This document shows, in pieces, positions 32,984 to 46,000 of a DNA stretch of 64,000 nt (within the stretch, counting starts at the first letter, position 1; each line of letters opens with the position of its first letter). Position numbers and translations under genes: made by a program. The DNA is taken from contig CM057134.1 of assembly GCA_029964075.1 (NCBI GenBank), positions 20,686,905-20,750,904 of the forward strand, read 5' to 3'. The stretch comes from Patiria pectinifera (Eukaryota > Echinodermata > Asteroidea > Valvatida > Asterinidae). The notes under the pieces are model-generated. The model saw only the letters and a program-made list of their open reading frames with translations, ran no database searches and was not told where the DNA came from.

Positions 32984-35349
32984 CTGTCGATATTTGAGGA
33001 GCGTAATAATTTAAAGATAGTATATATTCAAGAGTCTTTTCAAATACATCCTGGTCAAGTGTGCGTTCTCAATTCACTCTTCATCCTGCTGTTCCCCCGC
33101 CTCTGTTTTTCAGGTCCTTGTTTGCGTAAACTGTACATGAAGTGGTGAAATTTGCTAAACCCATTAACTTTGGGCACTGTCCTTTTCAAATCTTTATGGC
33201 AATGTTCTGATTAAATAAACTCGCGGGGTTGCGATGGAATTACGCAAACACAATTAAAGGGACACTGCGTCCTAAAACAGCCCAAATGGGCTTCAAAACG
33301 CTTCTTCACGAAATGATGTTAATCGGAAAGAACATTTAAAAGTAGGATATATACATCCATACAATTATACTTATTTATACAATAATACTAATTAAACTGG
33401 GCGTTTTTTGTGTTATTCCTGTATTAGGAATAGAAGAACGACTTTCAGGGTCCACTTTTGCGACCCCCAAAAAGGCAAACTGTTTGGATGCTAGTTGTGA
33501 TTTCATCCGTACAGTGTTTGCCTTTTACGGACGTGTAAGAACCCAAATTTTGTGCATTGGTGATTGGTCACCGCTGTTCGCAAGCACGATGCTGTATGCG
33601 TATGTTTTACATGTACGTTTTACATCATACATGTATTAGACACGTATAACGTGCATCGTACATTGACTGAAAAACGACAGGAAATACGTAGGCCTATTCG
33701 TACTCCGTCGTGTCCGATGTAAACAACTGGGGTATTTGCGTCTTTTTCTCGGGAACGGTATTAAAGACAATAGGTTGGTTTCCTTTCAACTGAATGTTTG
33801 AAATACGATTAACAATCCAAAAGATGAAATTTTAGGGGATTTCGATCAGGACCTAGTGCCCTTTAAAGTGTAGCATGTCGCGTTTGCATGTAATCGCAAA
33901 TTGTGTCCCCGGCAAATCATTAAAAATGAAAGAAATGCGTCACGCTAATTTATAACTTAGATCTAAAATACTACGAAGCCCTTTACAGCCAACTGCAGCA
34001 CCGCTTGGAAATCTTTAAACATAAATGATTTAATGAGCAAATTGTATTTGCTCTCTTTAAAAGAAATTTGGACCAAAAGGTCCTCAAATTTTGTAAATCC
34101 TGATCTGATACTGCAACCTTTGCATTGGGGCCGGCAAAAAAACGAACCCTGGATTTCCGCAGCCGGCCTTGGCAGTATAGGGTAAACGAAAACACACAGA
34201 GCAAGATTCGTCTATATCACTTACGTTAGTGGAGTTAATGTCGCGTTGTGCCGAAGAGTAAAACTGGTCAGAAATCGGATTTGTTAACTCATCCGTTCGA
34301 AACTGCAGCGGATGTGTTTTCTGATGGGACCAAACTTTCGAATATATCAAATTTGGAATCATACGGGAATTTTCAGGAACGTTTCGCAATACGGGAAAAG
34401 GGAATACCCTTTCCTCTTTATGCCTAAATTATAGCTATGATTGCAGGGTGAAAGGTCATGTTTACCGCTTGAATCACGTGTTGCACAAAGGTCGAGTAGA
34501 CTATTTACCTTGCTATTTTTGTCAACACGCCATTTTGTATATGCTGCCACATGGGAATTCATTGAACCCTTTGTTGGTTTACAAAAAAAGTGCATTATTA
34601 ACAGCCACATATGATGTAAGAAAGTTTTATCAGGTCCTGGGTAGGCTAATGTTTGGTGGTTATTTGGCATTTTCAACAATCCAACGATACTTTTGATAAC
34701 ATTTACAAATGTTTTTCATGTTTTGCGACGTTGACCTTCCATCGTCTGCCAATCCATGGTTATATAATTATCGCCAACGACGCTAGTAATGAATGTTTGT
34801 GAGTCCAATAAGAATAATTCCATGAAGTGACAGATGAAATGTTCATCATGTTTGCGCATTGCCGCATTAGATTTTATAATGGAACAAAAGGAGATGGTTT
34901 GGAGCTTGATAGAAACGACTTACAATGTGAGAACAAGTGCACTGGGAGATTGTACTTCTTGAATACAAGTGAACAGTTGCAGTAATAGCCTAGAAATGTA
35001 CTTCACATTAAATGTAGTTTTAAAAGTAGTATAATCTTAGGCAAAAAAAAAAAAAATTAGTCGGTCTCTGGTCAGCGCGCACATCGATTTTAATCATGGG
35101 CGTCAAGGCTTTCTGAACGTTTCTGAACGTCGTTCATTCCGTTAGCCGTCGCTTCGCACCGCGTCGCGTAGTGATTGGCGTTGTGCGTCGCGTATTACTT
35201 CGCATTGTGCATTGTGATGAGTAAACAGTCGCGAGAGGACACAAAGAAATTTCTTGCGGACATCACAATGTTTCTAAGGCAAAGCTAATTATCATTGAAT
35301 CTACCTTTTTTAACTATTGTGAACATTTTTATTTTGAATAGAGGATTAA
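32984..35349. other. Upstream spacer or 5' UTR intron of the J-like gene
   Basis: No coding exon recognised. A dispersed repeat at about 33250-33430 (AGCCCAAATGGGCT.CAAAACGC, ACATTTAAAAGTAG) has a diverged copy at 59517-59740. A-run at 35041-35055. Confidence 0.45.
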
Positions 35350-35720
35350 CTCATACTTCGCTCAATATTATAGGGAGTCCATATTGATCCTTTATTTTGA
35401 TATCGGGCATCGATGACATCCTATGTATTTTAGTAATTTGAAAATAAAACGTTAGCACGCCTTGGATTACGTTTGTACATGTATCCGGTTGGACAACGAA
35501 AGGTATTGTTTCAAAAATGTAGTAAATCTCTTGGATAATTACCTTAAGTCCTGCTTCGGTTTAAAACCATAGTTTCACATTACCACATTTTCTGTAGCCG
35601 GCTAGCGCGGCGTCAACTCAAAGAAAATGAGGATTGTGTGTCCAGAAATCTAATCTGAAAAGGTGCGTCCGTCGGCAGCTGTTTTTACTTCTTTTTCCTT
35701 TTAACCTTTTCTCATTTAAA
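35350..35720. repeat. Local direct duplication, copy 1
   Basis: CTCAATATTAT...GTTGATCCTTTATTTT...CATCCTATGTATTTT...GGCGCGGCGTCAA..GAGAAAA...GGTGCGTCCGTCGGCAGCTG, roughly 370 bp, is repeated with moderate divergence at 36955-37330. It is non-coding. The unit spacing of about 1.6 kb suggests an old tandem duplication. Confidence 0.65.
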
Positions 35721-36479
35721 TAAATATAATATAACATGCATATTATAAGTCAGGTTTTATAAAACATTTGTATTTAGTTTCATTTTGCTTATCATCGATA
35801 CGGTTGAGACAGTTCACTTTTAAAAAAGTGTTTTAAACCAAGTTGTCCAATAACCCTTCGATGCAGGTTGACATCCCTTTGAATATTATGTTTTAGTTTG
35901 GTTTAATTTGTTCTTACATTTCATTCCTGTTACCTCGCATTAATTACGTTCAGTTGCATTTTTTCACATTTTTGTACTGCCGTTAAGAAACAGTTTATGA
36001 AAGAAAAAGAACACACACAAAAACAGCCGCCGACGGACAAACCTTGACATATCAGTTTTCTGGACATACTAACCCCATTTCCTTTGAATTGACACCGCAC
36101 GAGCCAGTTACCCGAGGTCTAGTAACATTAAACTATTTTTCTAACCGAAACAGGATACCGTAAGGCTGAATTAATGGACACCTAAGAGAGATCATCTTAG
36201 GACTCTTCATAGGTGGACAAAAGATGAATTAGTCCTGCACTAAGTCATTTGCTGAAGGGTTCGTTTACTAACTCTCAACGCAAACTGATCCCAGCAGCTT
36301 AAGATTTAGGAGAGGTCCTACGCACTCTGGCAAACCCGCCCTGTGAACCTCTTGCGACGGTACCATAAGGATACCATACGGCCGAATAATGGAAGCCTCA
36401 GACAGATTATTTTTTCTTCACAGGCGGAAAACGGTGAATCGGTCCTGCAGAGGCGACTTTTGGGATTTTGGGATAAAAC

Positions 36480-36954
36480 AAGAATACTCAAATAGCAGTA
36501 TTCGGGAAAAATACTGGTATAGCTCGACTTACCACGGCCTTATTTTATCGATAGTTTCAGTTTAAAATGGTTGATTGGCTTGCGGAAAATATATGTTTCC
36601 TGATTTTTATCTATGCACGTCCGGACAAACTGAACAGGTAGCCGTGAGTGGGTCTTTATAACGGTCTGAGTGGGCCTGGGCCAGTAAACGCACAATGAAC
36701 CATTTGCCGTATGGTCGTATTCGGAAATCAAGTACTCGTACTCGTCGGAAGTACATACTCGTACTCGGAAGTACTCGTACTCGTACTCGGAAGTACAAGT
36801 ACTTGTACTCAGAAGTACAAGTACTCGTACTCGGAGACCTGTAATTGCACTCGGAGGTACAAGTAACTGTACTCGGCAACCTGTAGGTCGGCAACCTCAG
36901 TACTCGGCAGTACTCGTACTCCGAAAAAAAGTACTCGACTACAACACTGCTTTG
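36480..36954. mobile_element. hAT-like element with CGAGTA arrays, second copy
   Basis: Same family as 4405-4995: core CACCACGGCCTTATTTTATC, GTGGGTCT and GTGGGCCTGGGCCAG, followed by CGAGTAC hexamer arrays at 36727-36945. The right terminus CGACTACAACACTG abuts the second copy of the local duplication. The left end is unclear. Confidence 0.6.
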
Positions 36955-37330
36955 CTCAATATTATGTGTGGGGTGCATGTTGATCCTTTATTTTTGCTAT
37001 CGGTCCGGAATCGATGGCATCCTATGTATTTTGGTAATCAAAGAAATGTTCGCGCACCATGTATTGCGTTTGTACTTGTAAATTTGTTGGACAACGTAAG
37101 GTATTGTTTAAGAAATCTAGTAATTTAAAATCCTTTGGTTAATTACCTGCAGTCCATTAAGTATTCAGGCTTATGGTATTCTGCTTCGGTCTAACGCAAT
37201 AGTTTCATTTGCCAGACTTCCTGTAGCGGGCTGGCGCGGCGTCAATTGAGAAAAAAATGTATGTCCAAAAATTTAATCTGAATGGGTGCGTCCGTCGGCA
37301 GCTGTTTTTCCTTCTTGTTTTCTTTTTCTC
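36955..37330. repeat. Local direct duplication, copy 2
   Basis: Diverged partner of 35350-35720 with the same order of shared blocks, ending GGTGCGTCCGTCGGCAGCTG. A hAT-like element sits exactly at its left edge. Confidence 0.65.
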
Positions 37331-37599
37331 GAAAAAAGCGATGAAATACACGGATATTGAGTTTGACAAAAATGCAGGTCAGCCCCCATCCATAATAGTA
37401 AACCGCATTCTCCCTATTACATTTAAATGAATGTGAATGAAAACTCCTCCCCCTGCCTAGCATCTCGTGATACAATTTCCTGATTTATAGTTAAGATATC
37501 CGATTCCCAATACATGACGCAGGCCTCAGAACTAGAAGCGTAAATCCCGGGGGATGGGGTATATATCCCCTACGATCAGTTCGTAAAGCAATAAATGAT

Positions 37600-37802
37600 C
37601 AGTGGTGGACAGCTGAATTTTGTGATCTTTTTAATAAAAGACATAAATTGGGAATAGAGTACGCAAATTACGTGACATTTTCACACTAGTCAATAACATT
37701 AGCCATGCCTATGTTATTTTTTATGAAATGCAGTGAGCCACGTTTTTTTAATTAACTGGTTTTTTTTTTCTAATTCGATCACTTTCTTTTTGACTCACCC
37801 TG
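37600..37802. mobile_element. 3' fragment of CAGGGTGAGTC-type transposable element
   Basis: It matches the right end of the element at 50585-52683: GTGGACAGCTGAATTT near its left edge, then CAAATTACGTGA and TCACTTTCTTTTTGACTCAC, ending CCCTG before a TA dinucleotide at 37803-37804. The left part is missing. Confidence 0.65.
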
Positions 37803-38736
37803 TACATGACCAATGATAAAACGGACGTTTAGTTTTCGAATAAAAAAAATCCACTTCAGTCAGTGAAATACAGCTTTTTACTCCTTTAGTGTTTAACACG
37901 GCCAAGAACTAAAACAGACTAAAAAGGACATATATCACACAAGAACTTTCTTTTATGTCAGAATTTATTATATAATGGATCAGGTAAATCAGTGATCAAG
38001 TAAATCCATTTCAAATACAATATGTGGCATTGTAAAACTTCCTTTGAAGTTGCTCAACAAGTCGGTTTTTCTCTCGTAACAAATCTTCAACCTTTGTTGG
38101 TTTTATCCAACAATAACAACAAAATGTTCTTGTCGGGGCGTCGGCAAGAAATTAAAAAAAAACAATATGTGGACACCAACAGATACGCTTTGCGAGCAGA
38201 CTGGCTCCGGTCCGCAAATATTCGATACTGATTGTGGGGCTGAAACCCGCTTACACCGCCAAAACGAACGAAACACTGCCTGGCCGCTGGTAATTTAAAA
38301 TTTGAAAAGTAAAAATTCAGTACCTCAACGTTGGCCGATGTTTTTTTGGTCTCTGTCTCATTCAAAAGTGAATAAATTGTGTGTTGCTTGAAAAGTTGCA
38401 ATATTAAAGGAACCATCTTTGGGATGAAATTTGAAAATAGCACGGGAAAAACAGCTTTAAAACATACAGAACAGAGGTACCGAGTTAAACGTGTGTGTTT
38501 ACAAATTAGTATAAAAGTGGTCCAGTTCTGAAATCATAGGAAGAAAATCCTTCCTGTCATTTTGAATCAAGTTATTGTAAAGACAAACGCAGTTTATCAG
38601 GAGTTTATAAACTTATATTTGTTTTAAAAAACTCATGGTTTACATTTTGAGAAAAATAGGGCATCCTGCTAATTACTTGAATGTTGGCTTTTCCGATGGT
38701 TTATAAAAACACCTTTTTTTGGTCGTGGATTGGGTG

Positions 38737-38989
38737 CAGTGGCAGGGGCAGGGGGCACTTCCCCCCCCCCCCTCCCACGGCGTATTTTTTTGACAATTAT
38801 GTCAGCAATGATTTAACTACATGTTTATAGAGTTCTTTTGACATCAAAACCACTAAAGAAAACCCGCTCAAACAATGCGCCATGATTCTGCCATATAATA
38901 ATGTAGTATACATAATAATGGTAAGTTTTGAAGAGCGCCCCCATTTGGAAGACGGGTACCAGGGCCCCCATCAAAATCTGGATACGCTG
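38737..38989. mobile_element. hAT-like MITE, complete, perfect 8-bp target duplication
   Basis: This 253-bp element begins CAGTGGCAGGG and ends GGATACGCTG. Both flanks read ATTGGGTG (38729-38736 and 38990-38997). The interior carries C-runs and a GCGCCCCCATTTGG motif. It is non-coding. Confidence 0.85.
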
Positions 38990-40151
38990 ATTGGGTGCGA
39001 TGTCTTGTCTATTTCAGATCGCCACTTTCTTTTGCCGCGTTCTCCAGTTCTGTAGAGTTAAAGGAAAGCAAAAGCAAAAGGCATCGTTCAGTCATCATGC
39101 CCACCGTTACCAAATAGGAATAAACTCTTACAGCGGTATCAATCGCTGACCGCTCAAAAGCAGACTGATGTTATTATGGCTGGCAACATATTAGGGTTTG
39201 GGTTTTTTATTAATAATGAAGTCTTGGTCAAAGAATGGATATTGATTTTGTTTTCCTGATGCGACCACATATTATGTGCGGTCAAGCTGACTTGAGGTTA
39301 AAGGACGCTGTCAACAAATGTATTTTGTTTTAAGAAGTAGAAACACGCTTTACAGATGTAGAGAGGTTAGTAGAACAACAAAAGGTTTTAGAATTGGAAG
39401 CCTATACGTAGTAGGCTTGAATGCGATCGGTCACTCACGCTTTTCGCACGCCACAGTCAGTCAGGCCAGTACCAAATTTATAAAATAAGATTTTATGAGA
39501 AAACGTTTTTCATTCGTAGTTTTATACAGAAGATACTTCCAAAGAGCTTTATCTTCCTTGCACTAACCGCCAAGAGACGTATTGTTCACAAAACCAGATA
39601 ATGAGATGAGAAATATACCGGTAAGTAATTGCAACCTGAAGTTATTAGGTGAGTATGGGAGTGTTATCGTTACTCGTTAGTAATGGCGGCTCCCCATTGA
39701 GTTATACATGCATCGGCCCTATGCTGCTGCGGTAAATCGAAATTCCTAATCACAAAGATTATTGTTGTAATATATTAACAAATTCCTTTTCAGGTGTGCG
39801 TGCGCAGGCGCCTCAGAAATTAATTTATTCGCGTTAAGCATGGCGTTTTAGAGAATAAAACGAACGAATAGAATAATACTCCCATGCAGTATCCCTTCCG
39901 ATGTTAGGCCAATAACGAACAAGTCAAAATTATTACATATCCCTCTGTACCTTTTTCTGTAGAACCCATTTCCTTTTCTACTACGCACTGGCTCATTTTA
40001 CTTTCTGCTGAGAAGACTTGGGTGCTAAAATAGCTTAAATTTCGTACAGATTGTAGAGGGGCATTCACTTTACAATTAACGTTCTGCAGATTTAGCAGTG
40101 TAATTTTGTTTTCAATTTTTGTTTAATGAAAGAAAGAACAGACATACTCAC

Positions 40152-42969
40152 TTGTGTATAAATCCATGCGCTCGATCTCTTTAAGAGCCTTCAGTAATTC
40201 CCCCACCGGGTCACCATGGACTTTGGTGTTGATATAGGCAGTAAGCATGCTGATGATCTCCTCCTTTAGATTGTCTTTGTTGTCGTTCTTAAAGCATTGG
40301 AGTTCTCCTTCGCTGAACCCCAACTGCCGGCCTAGCGACTTCCCATCTTTACCCAATTCTTTGGCGATCTTCTCGATGTTCCTGTCTCGCAAGCATTGCG
40401 GGATAACTGCAGGTTTAATTGAGAAAAAAAATAGACACGATTTCCCCTATTCCTGGGGGCGTAGTGAACAGACTAAAGTAATATAGGTTTTCCTGGCTGT
40501 TTTATAATATAATATTTTTCATTCAAATTCCCCAACTCTAATATTGAATTTCGTCCACGAAAAATGTTAACACGCTTATTCAAAACCATGCAATTTAGTC
40601 GTTTACCTTCAAGTTTAAAGTTTGGTCACCTTCTTTAGTCACTGGGTCTAGACTATTTGTCATTACAGATCAATTTCGTCTAAGCTGTTGCCGAAAGGCA
40701 GCATTCAGAGACCGAATCGTCTTATATAAATCAATGAGACCAATTTGATTTCTGAATAACAAGGTTTGGCGTAGACGAGACAAAAATGAATACTCTGGGA
40801 CGAAAACGTGTGCTCATTGTTTGAAGTTGCTTGAACTGAATTTGCAATTGTTTGACAAAGGACGAAATTAAACATTGGCAGTGAACTTAATCGATGTTGA
40901 TGGACGAATTTGAAAATTGAAAACTGTCAATTCAAATGATAAACGTTTTAAAATAGCTGGGGAAACCTATATAATATCGATCGTTATAATTCTGAAAATA
41001 TTAAGAGGCACAAGAAAAAAAGTATAGCCTATATAAATTAAATCTAAACGTTGGTAATTAACGTGATATGAACAGCCGAAAATGTATTTAATGCGATCGC
41101 CTTTGGTTTAGAAAAGGGATATTATCGCGGATGACGGAACCCAAAACAAGTGCCAGTGCACAATTAGCTCTGGCGAAAAAAAATGCGACGCCGGTGGTGC
41201 ATATGAAACACCATACTTTTGGTCAATTTTCATTTCCTCCATCTGGATACCGTCCAACCACTACAAAAAATACCACGTGACTATAACATCACTGCACATA
41301 TCCTGCCTTCGTTTACAAAATTTTCATGAACAACTTTACGAATAGCTATAGTAACAATTTTAGAGTGCATTTATCGATGATGGCATGGCATTTGCTCGCT
41401 TAAATTGTCAAATATTTTTGGTAAATTTTGGGGGACAGACAGACAGACCGACCAATAGACCGACCATCAAGTGACATGTAGAAGCAACCTCGTCCCCAGG
41501 GTGTCGAGAAGTACACGCCCACCACTACCTGCTCTCTAACCCTGGTATTGGATCATTTGCATATGCAAGATTTTTGAACACGAATGCAAATGAGGAATAG
41601 TCTGATGCCTTCCTGTGCGTTACATTTGCGTTTGTTTTTGTATGCGGTGTCTGGGGTAAAAACATAATCAATTCGTCGCAGCGCTGGCATGTCGTGAGTT
41701 ACGAAAACACGATTTTATTTTAATTAAACTGTTACGATCTTAACGAAAGAACATGAAGTATCATATTAATATATTAATAGTATAATATCAATATTTCATA
41801 TTAATATTAACAAATTGGAAAGGAAATGAATATTTTCGAGAAGGCGTGGACGAATGATCGCAAAAACAAGTACTGCACGTTGTGAATAACAACACCAAGT
41901 ACACGATATAAATCCATTTCTAGCCAATGCGGTATCGAATCGGGATACAGGGAGAAACTTTCCTATCCAGGGCTTACTATTGGAAACGAGGTTGGAAATA
42001 ACGTAAGCACTGGGGACGAGGTTGCATGTAGAAGCTCCTGCCAGAGCTTAAAAACCATGCGAGGGAAACAGCTACAGAATGGCATAAAGACACGCCAAAA
42101 CAACCCACTGACTGAAAGATTCAATAATCCTAAAATACTGTAAAACATAATGTAATTAGCGGCCCAAAAATTGCTTTTAGTCTTTAGTTCAAATTCCCAG
42201 GTTTTAGACTTACCTTTCTCATCCATACCACTTGAGGGCATCGATTCAGGACCGTGAAGTTGTCCTGGAACTGTTGATTTTTCAGTCATAAGACTCTTGT
42301 TTTCTGCAACGGATTGAAAAAATGCAGATATGACAACCTTTAAGTGGTTTCCACCCTTGATAAACGTTTGTCTTTTGTTAAGGAAGGGATACCTTTGCTG
42401 TAATATAAAAACAAGTGCGAGTGCACAGTAAGCTCCGTCGAAATATGCGACGCCGATGGCACATATGGAATACCATACTTTTGGTCAATTTTGGGGACAT
42501 TTCCTCCTGGATACCGTCTAACCATACACAAAGTACCACGTGACTAAAACATTACTTAACATATTTTGCCTCCATTTATTATTTTTTCATAAACATCTTT
42601 CCAAATTGCTACAAACAAGTTTTGTGAAGTATTTATTTTGTTGTAAAAATTTCAATTTGGTAGTTATATTTTGTGGGAAACTTATGAGGTTAATTTTGGT
42701 CAATTTTTGGGAGCAGGCATATGCCCAAAAGAAAGGCGCATGCGCATCGATTGAAACAAAAAAGTGTTCCAAAAACTTTCATCAAGAGTGTATTTTATGA
42801 TCACAACAGGGCATTTGCTCATTAGCCAATTCTTAGTCAGAGCTCAAAAATGGGGTACAGCCAACCATGCTCCAATTAAAGTGAAACACATTTGCACCAT
42901 TAAAATATAGATAGTCCTAGAAGCCACTATTCTCTGATCTCATTTCTTGTTGCTCTAAAAGCAATCAGA

Positions 42970-43003
<34 letters not shown>

Positions 43004-46000
43004 GAAAAAAAGCGATTTTTAAACAAAATTTGGTTAACTCATCCCGAATTTTGTTTCGTAAATCTTAGAAATTTCGTTTTAATACTTTTTTAAGAATAAC
43101 CAGAGCTTTAACTGGATATTTTTTGGGGGTGTCATAATGACCAATTTCAAATTATCGATGTTCAGAAGATTCATTGGATGTACTGCTCGTGCCTTATATG
43201 TGATCATAATTAGATTAGTGACAGGTCACGTGTGAGGGTTAGAGTCTATGCAAAGTAAAATAGACCAGATTTCATAGGAGTCCAAATTTAATAGGACACC
43301 GCATTGCGCATTGGAAACATTTAATACGCTGCTCGAGCGCGAGGTCACTCGGAGGTCAACTCGGTGAAGCCATAGTTACCGTACAACGTACGCTATACTG
43401 TACAATACATGTACAGTATATGTAGCACCCACGTCAACACAATGCTTCGCTAGTGTTGCAACTGTTGCTGTAATGGTGAACGTGTGACGACAATCTTGTG
43501 CCCCAAAACAATAATTACTCGTTTTGGGCTCTCCTTCATTGTGAAAATATTATATAAATAGTAGGATGCAAATTGGCTGTTTTTGATCGTGTGTTAATGT
43601 CCGTGAATGGTTTTCGAGAAGTGAACCTCTGACCTGGGAGGATTGAGAAATATTTTTTTATTTGGAACGGGCCTTATGCGTGGCAAAACTAGGAGGACAA
43701 AAAAACAGAGTTAATTTATAATAAATTCCAGTCTGCTTCAATGAATAATTTAAAATATATTAAACATTCCCTAATGTTTAAGGCCATATTTTAAAAAAGT
43801 GACAGTTAAATAAGGCTGCATTGTGCCTGCATAAATAGTCTGGCGCCATCCCAGTACAATGTAATCAATTACTGAAATACATTCAGGGAACTCAACAAAA
43901 ATGGCCAACTCGTGAATAAGGACCATAGGTCCGGGGACACTTTTTACAAGGTATCCCCCAGACACTTTTTACTGTGGGTCATGATTACCGTCTTCGCCCT
44001 TTTTCCAGTTGGCTCCCTGAAAATTTGCTTCTGGATTCCCCTTGGGGTCCCTTAAAATGCTGAACCACCCCGCCGCAGTGTACCCCCAACCCCACCTCTT
44101 GTAAGCTTTCCATACTGGGCCGGTAAGTGTGGGCAACCAATGGGATGTTGGGTTGAGAGGGCTGGCGCGGTGGGTGGACTGTATCATCGGGTGGGCAAAT
44201 AGTGGGCTTTCTCAATTTGGGTTAAAGATGGGCTTAATTGGGCATGGGTTTAATTTGGCATTCAAAAAGGGTTTGCCTAAATGGGCCTAAAGTAGAACTA
44301 TGGTAGAATATAATGGAAGCCCTGATATACGTGCATGACGACTGGTCGGGAAAGTAAGGTTTTCCAGTGTAAAACCTCTAGCGATTGATTTATAAGTGTA
44401 AGATTATAGACTTCATTAGTCAGTATCATGGTTTTCAGCTACTACGTAAACACACCGCAATCTTTGCTCTCAGTAGACACCACAAGAATTAACACCACTG
44501 ATATTATCCAAGATGCACTTCAGTTGAGGTCAACAGTATGCGGTTGCCTTGCAATGTCAGTTTCGTACGACGAGCCACCGTAGTTTCGTATCATGCCCTT
44601 GTTTGAGCTGGTCGTGTGACACACCTCACAAGTTCAAGTTGAATTGTACTGCAGTGTGATATGCATTTCAATTTAGTTGGAGAGCAGAGAATGAATAAGT
44701 ACATCGTTCTTGCAAGAAAACAGTAGTTTAATATTCGTAAAGTCAAGGTACCAGACTGTGTCAGAATGCCGTTGTCGGTGGGAACTTCATAAACTATACA
44801 TAATAACTAAGCCATTAGTTTTATGCACAAATGCAAAACGTACGTAACAGTGCATATGTCATCTGACAAGATCTACGAAAGTACCTTTAAATTCAATGGA
44901 TTTGTACTTACTTTACGCTGGAATGAGGATGGAGGATGATCGAAGTTTGAAGGCTCAAAAGAAAGACAAATCCTGCTAAATTTAGCAAGTTAAACGTGAT
45001 GATCTAACTTCAGATTTGTGTGCTGAGCAACTCAAAAAGCATGCGCCCTGTTGCACTGTTGCGACTGCACGTAGACTTGAATTCAAGTCGGTAGTTGTCT
45101 GGCTTTGGTTAGGGACTTAATGCAGCGCAACTTAATGGACGGTGGATCCAGCATTAACGGGAAAGGGGGCGCCATGGGGCGCCGAAAATGGAGGCGAACA
45201 CAAAACATACAAGCGGGGTATAGATTTACGCAATCTGTATGTTAACATTTCTGTTTTTGTGATCAATAAACCAGTTGACAGCAAAAGAAACAAGAAAAAA
45301 AGAAAAGACGTACAACTACCGTGATCAACTCCCATGAACACAGTACAGAGCGCCACTGTAGAAGATGAGGGCGGTGTCAATGGACAAAATACGACTAGTA
45401 CTGTACGTCGAGCGAATTGTCTTCAATTCCAATGCTACTATACCGAAATAGCGACGTCGGCTGGTGAGGAGACTAGCCACAAATACGGAAAGTCCCCCAC
45501 AATTCCCAGTCTGCAATGGTGAATGTCTGTGCTTTTTTCGTGATTCAGCCACCCGTGTCTAAAAGGGTCACCACAGACCTGCAATAGGCCCAGAATTGCC
45601 TACGCGCCCGGGTCACATATCACGATGTGTATGCTTTCAATTACTTTAGTATTAGAGTATTTTGTTGGCCATGAGTTGACGGTTTGTAAAAAATGGATGG
45701 GTGGAAGCTGTGCACAGGAGCGCCAGCTCGAATTTCTATGAAATTCGGTTGAAATTGGGCCCTAAAATTGCTCTATTTTGAAATGGAAGGCAGGCATCAT
45801 TTTTTTTTCAAAATGGCGACGGGCCATCGGACTACTTTTAGGGGTGATCATTTTTCAATTGGAGTTTCTCAGAAAAGCAACTGGCTTACCACCAGAGAAT
45901 TTAACAGAAAATGAAAGATGATGAACTAAGCTTGAAATTGAAGGTTGTCTCAAACACCTTGCAGAGTTGTGCTTATTTTAAATATTTTCAATGTGGTTGC

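Noticed and set aside
38305..38345. Mini-exon candidate (KTKKTSANVE) that could follow the unit 3 death-domain exon
   Set aside because: Phase fits on one side only, no homology to the tails of units 1 and 2, and it cannot link to the J-like gene.
30049..40406. Fusion of the unit 3 death domain with the TPR/J-like protein into one gene
   Set aside because: Donor phase 1 does not match the phase-2 acceptor at 32983, and no bridging exon was found; kept as separate genes.
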